Assembly (NCBI RefSeq): GCF_900115135.1
Contig: NZ_FOVK01000015.1
Location: 1 to 42,727 of the forward strand
From: Proteiniclasticum ruminis
Lineage (GTDB): Bacteria; Bacillota; Clostridia; Clostridiales; Clostridiaceae
Length of the DNA stretch: 42,727 bases
Direction of reading: 5' to 3'
The notes under the pieces were generated by a model. That model was not told the origin of the DNA. It searched no databases and saw only the letters and a program-made list of their open reading frames with translations. Positions 21,916 through 30,217 of the stretch are shown here, one piece after another (within the stretch, counting starts at the first letter, position 1; every line of letters starts with the position of its first letter). A program made the position numbers and the translations under genes.

Positions 21916-23325
21916 ATGGAAAAGAAAGTAGTATTGGATAAAAAAGGTCACCGGAAATTCGGGATACGGGACAGCCTGGCTTATGCAGCAGGAGATTTTG
22001 GCTGCAATATGAGCTTTGCGCTGAAGGGAACCATGGCCATATTCTGGACACAGTTCATGCAGATGGATTCGATTCTTTATGCAACGCTTCTCATTGTGGT
22101 GCAGATCTGGGATGCCATAAACGATCCGCTCATCGGCTCCATCATCGATGCAGACCAGAGACAGTACAAGAGAAACAAGTTCTTATCTTATATTTTTACA
22201 GGCTCTGTAGGACTTATCGTAGGTGGAGCACTTTGCTTTATCCCGCTTCCTGGCGCACCAAAAGCAGCGAAGGTTATTATATTCATCTTCGGTTATGTGA
22301 TCTGGGATGCCTTCTACACCATTGCCAATGTTCCTTATGGATCCCTTCTGTCGCTCATTTCCAGTGAGCCGGCAGACCGGGCATCTCTATCCGCTTGGCG
22401 GTCTGTAGGTTCCATTTTTGGGAATTTGGTTCCAATTGCGATTCTTCCGTTTCTCATTTATGACTCCAGTAACAACATCGTGGGAGAAAGAGTGTTCTTT
22501 GCAGCTCTTCTCATGGGAGCCATCGGCTTTATTTCTTTCCAGTTCATGATCCGCAATACGGAAATCCGTGTGGAACAGCCTATTACCCTGAACGAAAAGA
22601 AAGAAAAGTTCAATGCCGTGAAAGCCATGGGCAATTTCATGAAAAACAGGCCTGCAGTGGGGGCAACTGTAGCTGCCATGGGACTGTTCCTTGGAATGCA
22701 GGGAGCTGCCACTGCGGTGCAGGTGCTGTTCCAGTCCTATTTTCAGAACGCCAGGATCTCCGGAGTGGTTTCGCTGTTCTCCCTCCTTCCCATCATGATT
22801 TTTACACCACTTGCCCGTAAGCTTGTGGTGAAGTATGGAAAGAAGGAAATCTCTGTGGTAGGAACCATCTGCAGCCTCGTAGCCAGTATCGGGATGCTGG
22901 TTCTGCCCATCACACCAGATGCTACTGGACTTATGATTTATGTTGTCTGTCAGCTGGTGAACAGTTTGGGTATGGGCATCTATTCCACTGTTTCCTGGGC
23001 GCTCATGGGGGATGCCATCGACTATAATGAATGGAAGAATGGTGTCCGGGAAGAAGGGGTTACCTATTCACTTCATTCCTTCTTCCGAAAGCTGGCGCAA
23101 GGGGTTGGACCGGCTCTTGCCCTGGTTCTCATGGTTAGCTTTGGTTATGTGGAAGCGAACAAAGGAAATCAGACCATGGAGGTTGCGCTGAATATGAGAT
23201 ACCTCGTGGCAGCCTTATATACCGTCAGTGCTGTCTTATCCTTTACAGGGCTTGGGCTCATCTACAATCTGGATAAGAAGAGACTGGAAGAGATGAACAG
23301 CGATCTTGAAAAAAGACGTGCATAA
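21916..23325 (+). CDS. GPH-family sugar:cation symporter
   Basis: A 469-residue membrane protein with about 12 hydrophobic segments; start at 21916 with AAAGGGG upstream. Family marks are IRDSLAYAAGDFGCNMSFAL, VVQIWDAINDPLIGSIIDA, NVPYGSLLSLISSEPADRAS and GDAIDYNEWKNGVREEGVTY. The glycoside-pentoside-hexuronide family imports glycosides with H+ or Na+. With the GH2 enzyme 30 bases after a short gap it forms an import-and-cleave pair, probably for a beta-galactoside, beta-glucuronide or related glycoside. Confidence 0.9.
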   Translation: MEKKVVLDKKGHRKFGIRDSLAYAAGDFGCNMSFALKGTMAIFWTQFMQMDSILYATLLIVVQIWDAINDPLIGSIIDADQRQYKRNKFLSYIFTGSVGLIVGGALCFIPLPGAPKAAKVIIFIFGYVIWDAFYTIANVPYGSLLSLISSEPADRASLSAWRSVGSIFGNLVPIAILPFLIYDSSNNIVGERVFFAALLMGAIGFISFQFMIRNTEIRVEQPITLNEKKEKFNAVKAMGNFMKNRPAVGATVAAMGLFLGMQGAATAVQVLFQSYFQNARISGVVSLFSLLPIMIFTPLARKLVVKYGKKEISVVGTICSLVASIGMLVLPITPDATGLMIYVVCQLVNSLGMGIYSTVSWALMGDAIDYNEWKNGVREEGVTYSLHSFFRKLAQGVGPALALVLMVSFGYVEANKGNQTMEVALNMRYLVAALYTVSAVLSFTGLGLIYNLDKKRLEEMNSDLEKRRA

Positions 23326-23396
23326 GAGAATAAAATGCAACAGAAGGAGGAAAGGCGATGAAAGTGCCTTTCCATGCGAACACAAAGGAGGACGTA

Positions 23397-25637
23397 ATGA
23401 GAACATACTATAATTTCAATGAAAAATGGGCATTTACGAAGCAGGCGGACAGGATTCCAGAGGTGATTCCAATGGATTGGAACTGGGTGAACCTCCCCCA
23501 CAGCTGGAATGCTTTAGATGGCCAAGATGGCGGGAATGATTATTACCGCGGAACAGGTTACTACGCAAAGACCTTGGATAAAATGGATCTTCCTGAAGCA
23601 GACAGGTACTATCTGGAAGTGCAGGGGGCAAACTCCTCTGCAGATGTCTACCTCAACGGAAAGCATCTGACGCACCATGATGGCGGTTATTCCACCTTCA
23701 GAGTGGAGATTACAGAGAGTCTTCAGCGGGAGAACCTGTTTGCGGTTACCGTGAATAATGAAGCCAATGACCGGGTTTACCCACAAGCTGCAGATTTCAC
23801 CTTTTACGGTGGACTCTATCGGGACGTGAGAATCATCTGTGTCAAAGACTCCCATTTTGGTCTTGATTTTTATGGGGCTTCAGGACTTAAAGTCACCCCC
23901 ACAGTAAAAGGACAGAACGCAGAAGTGACTGTAGAGACTTGGATCAGCAGTTTTAAGGAAAATCAGATTCTGAAATATACCATTTCCGATCAGGAAGGTA
24001 AAGAGGTGGTTTCTTCATTTTCTAGAGAGACCCAGGTAACACTTACCATTCCAGAAGTGCATCTTTGGCATGGAAGAAAAGATCCCTATCTTTACACCAT
24101 GAAGGCAGAGCTTCTACAGGGAGAAGAGACCGTAGACGCCGTTTCATCAAGATTTGGCTGCAGAACCTTTAAGATTGATGCGGAGAAAGGCTTTATTCTG
24201 AATGGAGAAGAGTACCTCTTAAGAGGCGTCTCCAGACACCAGGACAGATGGGGCATTGGAAATGCGCTTCTACCGGAGCATCATGAAGAAGACATGGATC
24301 TCATCTGTGAAGTGGGCGCTACGACCATAAGACTTGCCCATTATCAGCATGACCAGTACTTCTATGATCTTTGTGATGAAAGAGGTATGGTGGTCTGGGC
24401 TGAAATTCCTTATATTTCCCAGCATATGCCAAAGGGGCGTGAGAACACAGTTTCTCAGATGAAGGAGCTCATTGCACAGTGCTATAACCATCCTTCCATC
24501 GTGGTCTGGGGTCTTTCCAATGAAATCACCATGAAAGGGGATTCGGATCCGGATCTTCTGGAGAACCATCATATCCTGAACGACCTTTGTCATGAGATGG
24601 ACAAGACAAGACCTACAGTCATTGCAGCTGTCTCCCCTTGTCCCATGGACAGTCCATATATCAACATTCCGGATGTGGTGTCCTATAATCACTACTTTGG
24701 ATGGTATGGCGGCGATACGTCTATGAACGGACCTTGGTTTGACAAGTTCCACGAAATGCATCCCCATATCCCCATCGGATGCTCTGAGTATGGCTGTGAA
24801 GGCCTCGACTGGCATACTTCGGATCCTGTGCAGGGAGATTATACCGAAGAGTATCAGGCTCTTTATCATGAAGAACTCATCAAGCAGTTTGATGAAAGAA
24901 AGTATCTATGGGCCACTCACGTATGGAATATGTTTGACTTTGGCGCAGATGCAAGAAGTGAAGGTGGAGAAAACGGTCAGAACCATAAAGGGCTTGTGAC
25001 TTTTGACAGAAAGTACAAGAAGGATGCCTTCTATGCCTACAAGGCATGGCTTTCCGATGAGCCTTTTGTCCATATCTGCGGCAAAAGATATGTGAACCGG
25101 GTGGAAGATGTGACCAAGGTGACGGTGTACTCCAATGCGCCTTCCGTGGAGCTCTTTGTGAATGGTGTATCTCTTGGAAGCAAGGAAGGGAAATACTTCT
25201 TCTACTTTGAGGTGCCGAATGTGGGTGAAACGGAGCTCGTGGCCATTGCAGGAAATCTTCGGGATGAAAGCTTCTTGAGAAAAGTGGATACCTTTGATGA
25301 ATCCTACCGATTGAAAGAAAAGAATGCCATCCTCAACTGGTTTGATGTGACAATCCTAGAAGGATACTTCTCCCTCAATGACAAAATCAGTGATATTCTG
25401 AAGACACCCCAAGGTGGCGCACTTTTCATGGGGCTGTTCTCAAAACTTCTGCCTAAAGAAGGAGACAAAGTAGCTGGGGGATTTGAGATGAATGAATCCA
25501 TGATGAGCATGCTGGGCGGATTTACAGTGCTTCGCCTCAGCGGCATGATCGGCATGATGGGGGTCAATCTGACAAAAGAAGATCTGCTGGACCTAAACGC
25601 AAAACTGAATACAATAAAGAAGCCGGATCATCTGTAG
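23397..25637 (+). CDS. glycoside hydrolase family 2 (beta-galactosidase/glucuronidase-like)
   Basis: A 746-residue cytosolic enzyme (no signal peptide); AAAGGAGG precedes the ATG at 23397. Domains: sugar-binding jelly roll (about 1-150), immunoglobulin-like domain (about 160-260), TIM barrel (about 265-555) and a C-terminal beta domain. The predicted acid/base is E376 in WGLSNE, and the nucleophile is E464 in CSEYG. NHKGLVTFDRKYKKDAFYAY is typical. Residues ~680-746 are an unusual Met/Gly-rich tail (SMMSMLGGFTVLRLSGMIGM). Substrate is not determined; beta-galactoside or beta-glucuronide. Co-transcribed with the symporter. Confidence 0.9.
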   Translation: MRTYYNFNEKWAFTKQADRIPEVIPMDWNWVNLPHSWNALDGQDGGNDYYRGTGYYAKTLDKMDLPEADRYYLEVQGANSSADVYLNGKHLTHHDGGYSTFRVEITESLQRENLFAVTVNNEANDRVYPQAADFTFYGGLYRDVRIICVKDSHFGLDFYGASGLKVTPTVKGQNAEVTVETWISSFKENQILKYTISDQEGKEVVSSFSRETQVTLTIPEVHLWHGRKDPYLYTMKAELLQGEETVDAVSSRFGCRTFKIDAEKGFILNGEEYLLRGVSRHQDRWGIGNALLPEHHEEDMDLICEVGATTIRLAHYQHDQYFYDLCDERGMVVWAEIPYISQHMPKGRENTVSQMKELIAQCYNHPSIVVWGLSNEITMKGDSDPDLLENHHILNDLCHEMDKTRPTVIAAVSPCPMDSPYINIPDVVSYNHYFGWYGGDTSMNGPWFDKFHEMHPHIPIGCSEYGCEGLDWHTSDPVQGDYTEEYQALYHEELIKQFDERKYLWATHVWNMFDFGADARSEGGENGQNHKGLVTFDRKYKKDAFYAYKAWLSDEPFVHICGKRYVNRVEDVTKVTVYSNAPSVELFVNGVSLGSKEGKYFFYFEVPNVGETELVAIAGNLRDESFLRKVDTFDESYRLKEKNAILNWFDVTILEGYFSLNDKISDILKTPQGGALFMGLFSKLLPKEGDKVAGGFEMNESMMSMLGGFTVLRLSGMIGMMGVNLTKEDLLDLNAKLNTIKKPDHL

Positions 25638-25701
25638 GAATATTTAATGACCGATCTATGTGATCACCATCCACGAGGTTTGTCCCCTCTAAGATAGAAT
25701 G

Positions 25702-25749
25702 GAGACCCTATCAAAAGAAGAACTCTTCTTTTGACAGGGTCTCTTTTTT
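25702..25749 (+). terminator. strong terminator of the symporter/GH2 operon
   Basis: GAGACCCTATCAAAAGAAGA pairs almost fully with the following strand (...TCTTTTGACAGGGTCTC) and is followed by TTTTTT. Confidence 0.88.
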
Positions 25750-25922
25750 GAGCATTCATCTCCTAAAAGCAGAAGAGTTCAGATGAGCAGTATAGATCCT
25801 CAAGAAGCAGGCCGAATAAGGTAGTCGTCAGAAAAATCAAGAATGATTCTTTATGTTCATTTATTTTTCTGAAATCCGTATTATGATATAAGTACAGAAT
25901 CATAGGGTTTGGAGGGGTTTAT

Positions 25923-26264
25923 ATGAAAGTAAAAATCATGCCAAAAACTCTTCAAGGCAGACGGGCTTTGTTTTTTTTCTTTCTCTTTGTCACATCGGGA
26001 GCAGCAAGTACTTTGGTCTCCAGCATCACAGACAATAAGATCGAGTATCCGAATCCACTGAACAGCCCCCTGCTTGGCACACTGATCTACCTGACGTTTG
26101 TCCTTGCTTTTATCACTTTTTTTTACACGGCAAAAGCGCTGTTGAAATACAAAGACCAAACGGTGCTGCTGTATCTCCTTGCTGTTATCAGCGGCTGGTT
26201 CTCTTTTACGGGTCTGATTTTCTTTGGATCCCTGATTCTCATGATTTTGGGTTTTACTTTGTAA
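25923..26264 (+). CDS. small three-helix membrane protein
   Basis: A 113-residue protein with three hydrophobic segments (ALFFFFLFVTSGAASTLVSS; LLGTLIYLTFVLAFITFFYT; LLYLLAVISGWFSFTGLIFF) and a basic N terminus. GGAGGGG precedes the ATG. No family recognised. It is followed after about 70 bases by another tiny membrane gene and then arr, possibly one transcript. Confidence 0.6.
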   Translation: MKVKIMPKTLQGRRALFFFFLFVTSGAASTLVSSITDNKIEYPNPLNSPLLGTLIYLTFVLAFITFFYTAKALLKYKDQTVLLYLLAVISGWFSFTGLIFFGSLILMILGFTL

Positions 26265-26332
26265 AGAAGAAATCTGTACTGTGGGAAAGATAAGTGAAAA
26301 TGAAAGAATTTCCAAAGCAAGGGGGAGTCAAA

Positions 26333-26482
26333 ATGCTGTTTGGTGTTTTTCTTGTTTTGTTCTCCGCTTATGGTATCTACCATGGCATCAGAGCCAGAAG
26401 ACCAGCAGTACTTATTTTTTCAGCGCTGGGACTGCTGGGAACTATTTTGGTGTGGGCTTATTTCTACCAGAATCCATACTAG
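26333..26482 (+). CDS. 49-residue membrane protein
   Basis: The ATG at 26333 has GGGGGAG seven bases upstream; an earlier ATG at 26294 lacks a site. The product begins MLFGVFLVLFSAYGIYHGIR and continues VLIFSALGLLGTILVWAYF: two hydrophobic segments around a basic loop (RARR). No known family. Confidence 0.5.
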   Translation: MLFGVFLVLFSAYGIYHGIRARRPAVLIFSALGLLGTILVWAYFYQNPY

Positions 26483-26519
26483 AGAATATTGATTATTTGA
26501 AAAGAAAGGCAGGTTATTT

Positions 26520-26951
26520 ATGGCTGATTACACGAATACGAAAAAGAACGTTCTTGATGAAGGTCCGTTCTATCATGGGACAAAAGCGGAGCTAAAGGAT
26601 GGGGATCTCCTGTTTCCAGGATTTACCAGCAATTACGGTTCAGGAAAAACTGCAAAGTTCATCTATTTTACCGCAACCATGGATGCGGCCATATGGGGTG
26701 CTGAACTGGCGCAGGGAGAGTCAAAAGGCAGGATTTATCTTGTGGAACCTGCTGGAGACTTTGAGAATGATCCGAATCTGACAGACAAAAGGTTTCCAGG
26801 CAATCCGACGAGATCCTACCGAACCGAAGGAGCGCTTCGCGTACTTGGGGAAGTGAAGGGGTTTCAGGGACATTCAGAAGAAGATCTTGAGAGAATGAGG
26901 AGTCATCTGAGGGAGCTGAAGAATCAGGGTATTGAGGCCATCAATGAGTAA
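26520..26951 (+). CDS. arr: NAD+-dependent rifampin ADP-ribosyltransferase
   Basis: A 143-residue enzyme, the full length of the Arr family. It transfers ADP-ribose from NAD+ to rifamycins and inactivates them. H19 (YHGTKA), Y49 (IYFTA) and D84 (ENDPNLTDKRFPGNPT) match the established catalytic triad positions of mycobacterial Arr. EGALRVLGEV near the end is also typical. Its stop overlaps the start of the next gene. Chromosomal Arr homologues occur in many environmental bacteria, so resistance is likely but of unknown level. Confidence 0.9.
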   Translation: MADYTNTKKNVLDEGPFYHGTKAELKDGDLLFPGFTSNYGSGKTAKFIYFTATMDAAIWGAELAQGESKGRIYLVEPAGDFENDPNLTDKRFPGNPTRSYRTEGALRVLGEVKGFQGHSEEDLERMRSHLRELKNQGIEAINE

Positions 26952-27330
26952 CATCAAGGAAGGGATTCCATATCATGAGGAAGAGTTGGAAGATGCAAGG
27001 AAGCATCTCCATGCGCTTACAGAAAACTGCAGGAAAATGCTGCCAAAGTTTCCAGAGAAGAGTCCGCAGCATACACTGCTCCTGAATCGGATCCGGGCAC
27101 TTGAAGTCTCTTATGAATTTCTTTCAGATCCGGCTAGAAACTGTTCTGAACCGAAGGAAAGTATGGAGAGCATTCTGGAGCCCTTAGCTTCCATCATCAG
27201 AAAATCTCAGAAAGCTCTGGAGAAATCGAAGCCTCATTCACCCCAGGTAAAAAGACTGGAAAGACTCATCAAAACCATCACCATCAGTATGGAGCAGCTG
27301 AACTTAAGAGAGAATAGAATGATCAAATAG
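26944..27330 (+). CDS. helical protein coupled to arr, unknown function
   Basis: The ATG at 26944 overlaps the arr stop by eight bases (ATGAGTAA), giving a 128-residue soluble, highly charged helical protein (EEELEDARKHLHALTENCRK, KRLERLIKTITISMEQL). No recognised family. Translational coupling suggests a shared history with arr, but not a mechanism. Confidence 0.6.
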   Translation: MSNIKEGIPYHEEELEDARKHLHALTENCRKMLPKFPEKSPQHTLLLNRIRALEVSYEFLSDPARNCSEPKESMESILEPLASIIRKSQKALEKSKPHSPQVKRLERLIKTITISMEQLNLRENRMIK

Positions 27331-27333
27331 AAG

Positions 27334-27384
27334 ATTCTGAGCTGACAGAAGGAAGAAAAACTTTTGCTGGCTCAGGATTTTTTT
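27334..27384 (+). terminator. terminator of the arr unit
   Basis: ATTCTGAGC pairs with GCTCAGGAT (one wobble) across a structured loop, followed by TTTTTT. Confidence 0.65.
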
Positions 27385-27411
27385 GTAAAATTCTTCTTCC
27401 ATATTTTTATT

Positions 27412-27455
27412 ACTTGATGTACGTCAAGTGAGAAAGAGAGAATTCGATTTATACT
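27412..27455 (+). promoter_or_regulatory. FNR/CRP-type palindrome with class II promoter geometry
   Basis: The palindrome ACTTGATGTACGTCAAGT (27412-27429) has its centre 29.5 bases upstream of a TATACT -10 box (27450-27455). With a start near 27462 the centre is at about -41.5, the class II activator position, and no -35 box is evident. No FNR/CRP gene is in the window. Confidence 0.6.
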
Positions 27456-27506
27456 AAGCTCATCAGATACGAATGAAATAAAAAATAAAGGAGCAGTGAG
27501 ATCATC

Positions 27507-27815
27507 ATGATGCTAAAGAAGAAGTTTGTAGAAGTATCAGAAAAAAATGTGCCAGTACTGAAACAGTATGTTCCTATAGTGAATAGAGTTCATGGAGGAC
27601 ACCATCCTGAAATGAACGAAGTGAAGGAGCTGTTTGAGGGAATGCTTTCCAAAATGAATCAAGCAGGTGAAAGCACCAAGGACCTTGAAGAGTATTTTTG
27701 GAAGCTTAGAGGGGTCACGGATCATTACAAAGTACCTGAGGATGTTTGTGAAAGTTATGAGGCTGTCTATCGGCTCTTAGAAGAAATGGATGAGGCTTAT
27801 GGCAGTGAACGGTAA
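27507..27815 (+). CDS. hemerythrin-like small protein
   Basis: A 102-residue helical protein. YVPIVNRVHGGHHPEMNEVK resembles the first half of the RIC/ScdA-type and hemerythrin fold, in which the HG-HHPE cluster binds a di-iron site; the second half (EEYFWKLRGVTDHYKVPEDV) supplies fewer ligands than a full hemerythrin. It may be a reduced form. AAGGAG lies 13 bases before the ATG, a long spacing. It heads the transcription unit with the metal ATPase behind the FNR-type site, which points to oxygen, nitric-oxide or metal stress. Confidence 0.6.
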   Translation: MMLKKKFVEVSEKNVPVLKQYVPIVNRVHGGHHPEMNEVKELFEGMLSKMNQAGESTKDLEEYFWKLRGVTDHYKVPEDVCESYEAVYRLLEEMDEAYGSER

Positions 27816-27841
27816 TAGAACCATGAAAGGTGGGAAATAGG

Positions 27842-29746
27842 ATGCAAAGAATCATATTAAAAAGTAAGAACCGTATTTTAGTCATGAGTGGGATCCTTAT
27901 TGCTTTGGGCTTTGCGGGGGAGTTTCTACTCCAGAACGAAATGCTTGCCATAGCTGGCCTTGGCATCGCATCGATTCTTGGTGTCCTGCCCATTGCCATT
28001 CAGGCCTATCAGGCGCTGAAGGTGAAGGTTGTGAGCATTGATGTGCTGGTGACCATCGCGGTTCTTGGCGCCTTTGCCATAAAGAATCTGGAAGAGTCAG
28101 CCATCGTTACCTTCCTGTTTCTCTTTGGAGCCTATCTTGAGCAGCGTACGCTCAATAAGACCAGGTCTGCCATCAAAGAACTGACTGAGATGGCACCGGA
28201 AAGTGCTTTAAAGAGACAGCCGGATGGTTCCTTTCTTGAAGTGGACGTGGATGAAGTGGATGTGGAGGATGTCCTTCTGGTGAAGACCGGTGCCAAAGTT
28301 CCGGTGGATGGCAGAGTGCTTTCTGGAGAAGGATATGTAAGCGAGGCGAGCATCACCGGAGAGTCCCTTCCTGTGGAGAAGAAGCAGGGATCAAAGGTCT
28401 TTGCGGGAACCATCCTGGAAAATGGAACCCTTCAGATTGTGGCGGATAGAGTGGGAGAAGATACGACCTTTGGCAGAATCATAGAGCTGGTGGAAGAGGC
28501 TCAGGATGCGAAATCTGAAGCGGAGCGCTTTATTGACAGATTCTCCAAGTATTACACTCCGCTGGTACTTCTCTTATCCGCTTTTGTGTTTGCTCTGACC
28601 CGGAATGTGGAGCTTTCCATCACCATTCTGGTATTGGGATGTCCAGGTGCTCTGGTCATCGGTGTACCTGTCTCCAACGTCGCAGGCATCGGCAATGGAG
28701 CAAAGAACGGTATTTTACTCAAGGGCAGTGAAGTGATCCAGGATTTCAGCAAGGTGGATGTGATGGTTTTTGACAAGACCGGCACATTGACCGTGGGACA
28801 TCCGAAGGTATCAGACCATGCTTATTTTGGCGAGGATGAGAAAGAAACCCTGGAGTATTTATCCAGCGTGGAAAGAGAGTCTGACCACCCCCTGGCAAAG
28901 GCCGTGGTGGAACATATTGGCATCACGGATCCTTATAAGGTGAGTGAAACAGAGGTGATGAAGGGTGGAGGAATCTTAGCCAAAGTGGAAGGAAGACAGG
29001 TTCTTGTGGGAAATCTGTACCTCATGGAAGAAAACCAGGTTACATTTCCTGAAAAATCCCTTGAAATCATCCATCAGTATGAAAGACGAGGAGATTCACT
29101 GGTTCTGACCTCAGTGGATGGAGTGCTGGAATCAGCGCTTGGTGTCCGGGATCAGGTGAGACCTGGAGTGAAAGAGGATCTTAAAAAACTCAAGAAGCTT
29201 GGGCTGAAAGAGCTGGTTCTTCTTTCGGGAGACCATCAGGGCACCGTGGATGTGGTGGCAGAAGAACTGGGGCTTACCAAAGCCTTTGGACATATGCTGC
29301 CAGAAGACAAATCCGCCTATATTAAGAAGCTTCAAGAGGAAGGTCACGTAGTGGCCTTTGTCGGGGATGGGGTCAATGACAGTCCATCTCTAGCCCTGGC
29401 TGAGATTGGTATCGCCATGGGCAGCGGAACAGATGTGGCCATTGAAACTTCTGATGTGGTACTGATGAATGGAGACTTCGGAAAGCTTCCCCATGCCCTG
29501 GGGCTCACCAAAGCCACAGCTAGAAATATGAAGCAGAATATTGCCATTGCAGTAGGTGTGGTACTGGTTCTACTATTCAGCTTATTCTTCAGTGAATGGA
29601 TGAATATGTCCATCGGTATGCTGGTCCACGAAGCAAGTATCCTGGTGGTGATTCTAAATGGCATGAGACTTCTGAAGTTTTCCCTATTCTCTCCCAAAGC
29701 TGAATCAGAAAGAAAAATAATGCCGAAAGAATCCTATGGAACTTGA
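27842..29746 (+). CDS. P1B-type metal-transporting ATPase with CPG motif
   Basis: A 634-residue membrane pump; ATG at 27842 with AAAGGTGGG upstream. Key parts: actuator TGES (172-175), membrane motif CPG (267-269) in LGCPGALVIG, phosphorylated D311 in DKTGTLT, SDHP (H347), and the hinge GDGVNDSPSLALAEIGIAMG. There is no N-terminal metal-binding domain; instead a separate HMA protein is encoded next. Cu pumps and Zn/Cd pumps usually have CPC, so the ion (Cu+, Zn2+, Fe2+ or other) cannot be set. It follows the hemerythrin-like gene by 26 bases. Confidence 0.9.
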   Translation: MQRIILKSKNRILVMSGILIALGFAGEFLLQNEMLAIAGLGIASILGVLPIAIQAYQALKVKVVSIDVLVTIAVLGAFAIKNLEESAIVTFLFLFGAYLEQRTLNKTRSAIKELTEMAPESALKRQPDGSFLEVDVDEVDVEDVLLVKTGAKVPVDGRVLSGEGYVSEASITGESLPVEKKQGSKVFAGTILENGTLQIVADRVGEDTTFGRIIELVEEAQDAKSEAERFIDRFSKYYTPLVLLLSAFVFALTRNVELSITILVLGCPGALVIGVPVSNVAGIGNGAKNGILLKGSEVIQDFSKVDVMVFDKTGTLTVGHPKVSDHAYFGEDEKETLEYLSSVERESDHPLAKAVVEHIGITDPYKVSETEVMKGGGILAKVEGRQVLVGNLYLMEENQVTFPEKSLEIIHQYERRGDSLVLTSVDGVLESALGVRDQVRPGVKEDLKKLKKLGLKELVLLSGDHQGTVDVVAEELGLTKAFGHMLPEDKSAYIKKLQEEGHVVAFVGDGVNDSPSLALAEIGIAMGSGTDVAIETSDVVLMNGDFGKLPHALGLTKATARNMKQNIAIAVGVVLVLLFSLFFSEWMNMSIGMLVHEASILVVILNGMRLLKFSLFSPKAESERKIMPKESYGT

Positions 29747-29784
29747 TTTGCATCAAGTACGAACCCATGTAAAAGAGATAGGAT
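29741..29784 (+). promoter_or_regulatory. second FNR/CRP-type palindrome with class II geometry
   Basis: ACTTGATTTGCATCAAGT (29741-29758) contains the exact FNR core TTGAT-N4-ATCAA and overlaps the ATPase stop codon. Its centre is 29.5 bases before a TAGGAT -10-like box (29779-29784), the same distance as at 27412. Confidence 0.6.
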
Positions 29785-29814
29785 AAAGACAAAGAAAAAA
29801 GAGGAGTGAACCCC

Positions 29815-30048
29815 ATGAAAAAAGGAACCATGCAGCTGGAAACCCTGACCTGTCCTTCCTGTATTCAGAAGATTGAAGGTGCCGTGAAGAAAATGGATGG
29901 CATCCAGGAAGACACCTTAAAAATATCCTTCAACTCCAGTAAAGTGAAATTTGATTTTGATGAAGAGAAGGTCAGTCTTCATGATGTGGAAAAAGCCATT
30001 GTGAAACTTGGGTATGACGTTTTGAAATCCCAGGAAAAAGAAGCCTAA
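29815..30048 (+). CDS. HMA-domain metallochaperone
   Basis: A 77-residue single-domain protein; GAGGAG precedes the ATG at 29815. The metal site CPSC (C13, C16) sits in LETLTCPSCIQKIEGAVKKM, and VKFDFDEEKVSLHDVEKAI completes the ferredoxin-like fold. Such proteins carry Cu+ or Zn2+ to P1B ATPases. It probably substitutes for the missing N-terminal domain of the ATPase just upstream. It has its own regulated promoter. Confidence 0.85.
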   Translation: MKKGTMQLETLTCPSCIQKIEGAVKKMDGIQEDTLKISFNSSKVKFDFDEEKVSLHDVEKAIVKLGYDVLKSQEKEA

Positions 30049-30066
30049 CCTCATATCCAGGAAAGT

Positions 30067-30101
30067 GAAAGCATCTGATACAGGTGCTTTTCTTTTTGGT
30101 T
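30067..30101 (+). terminator. terminator after HMA gene
   Basis: AAAGCATCT pairs with AGGTGCTTT (one wobble) around GATAC and is followed by TCTTTTTG. Confidence 0.72.
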
Positions 30102-30217
30102 ATCTTCAGTCTGGAAAAGGTCCATGTTACACTAAAAAGGAAGAAACCGACAATCTCAGGCTCCAAAAGTCGAGCTTCAGATGATGATTACGAGTAAACT
30201 GGCAGTAGAGGTGACAA

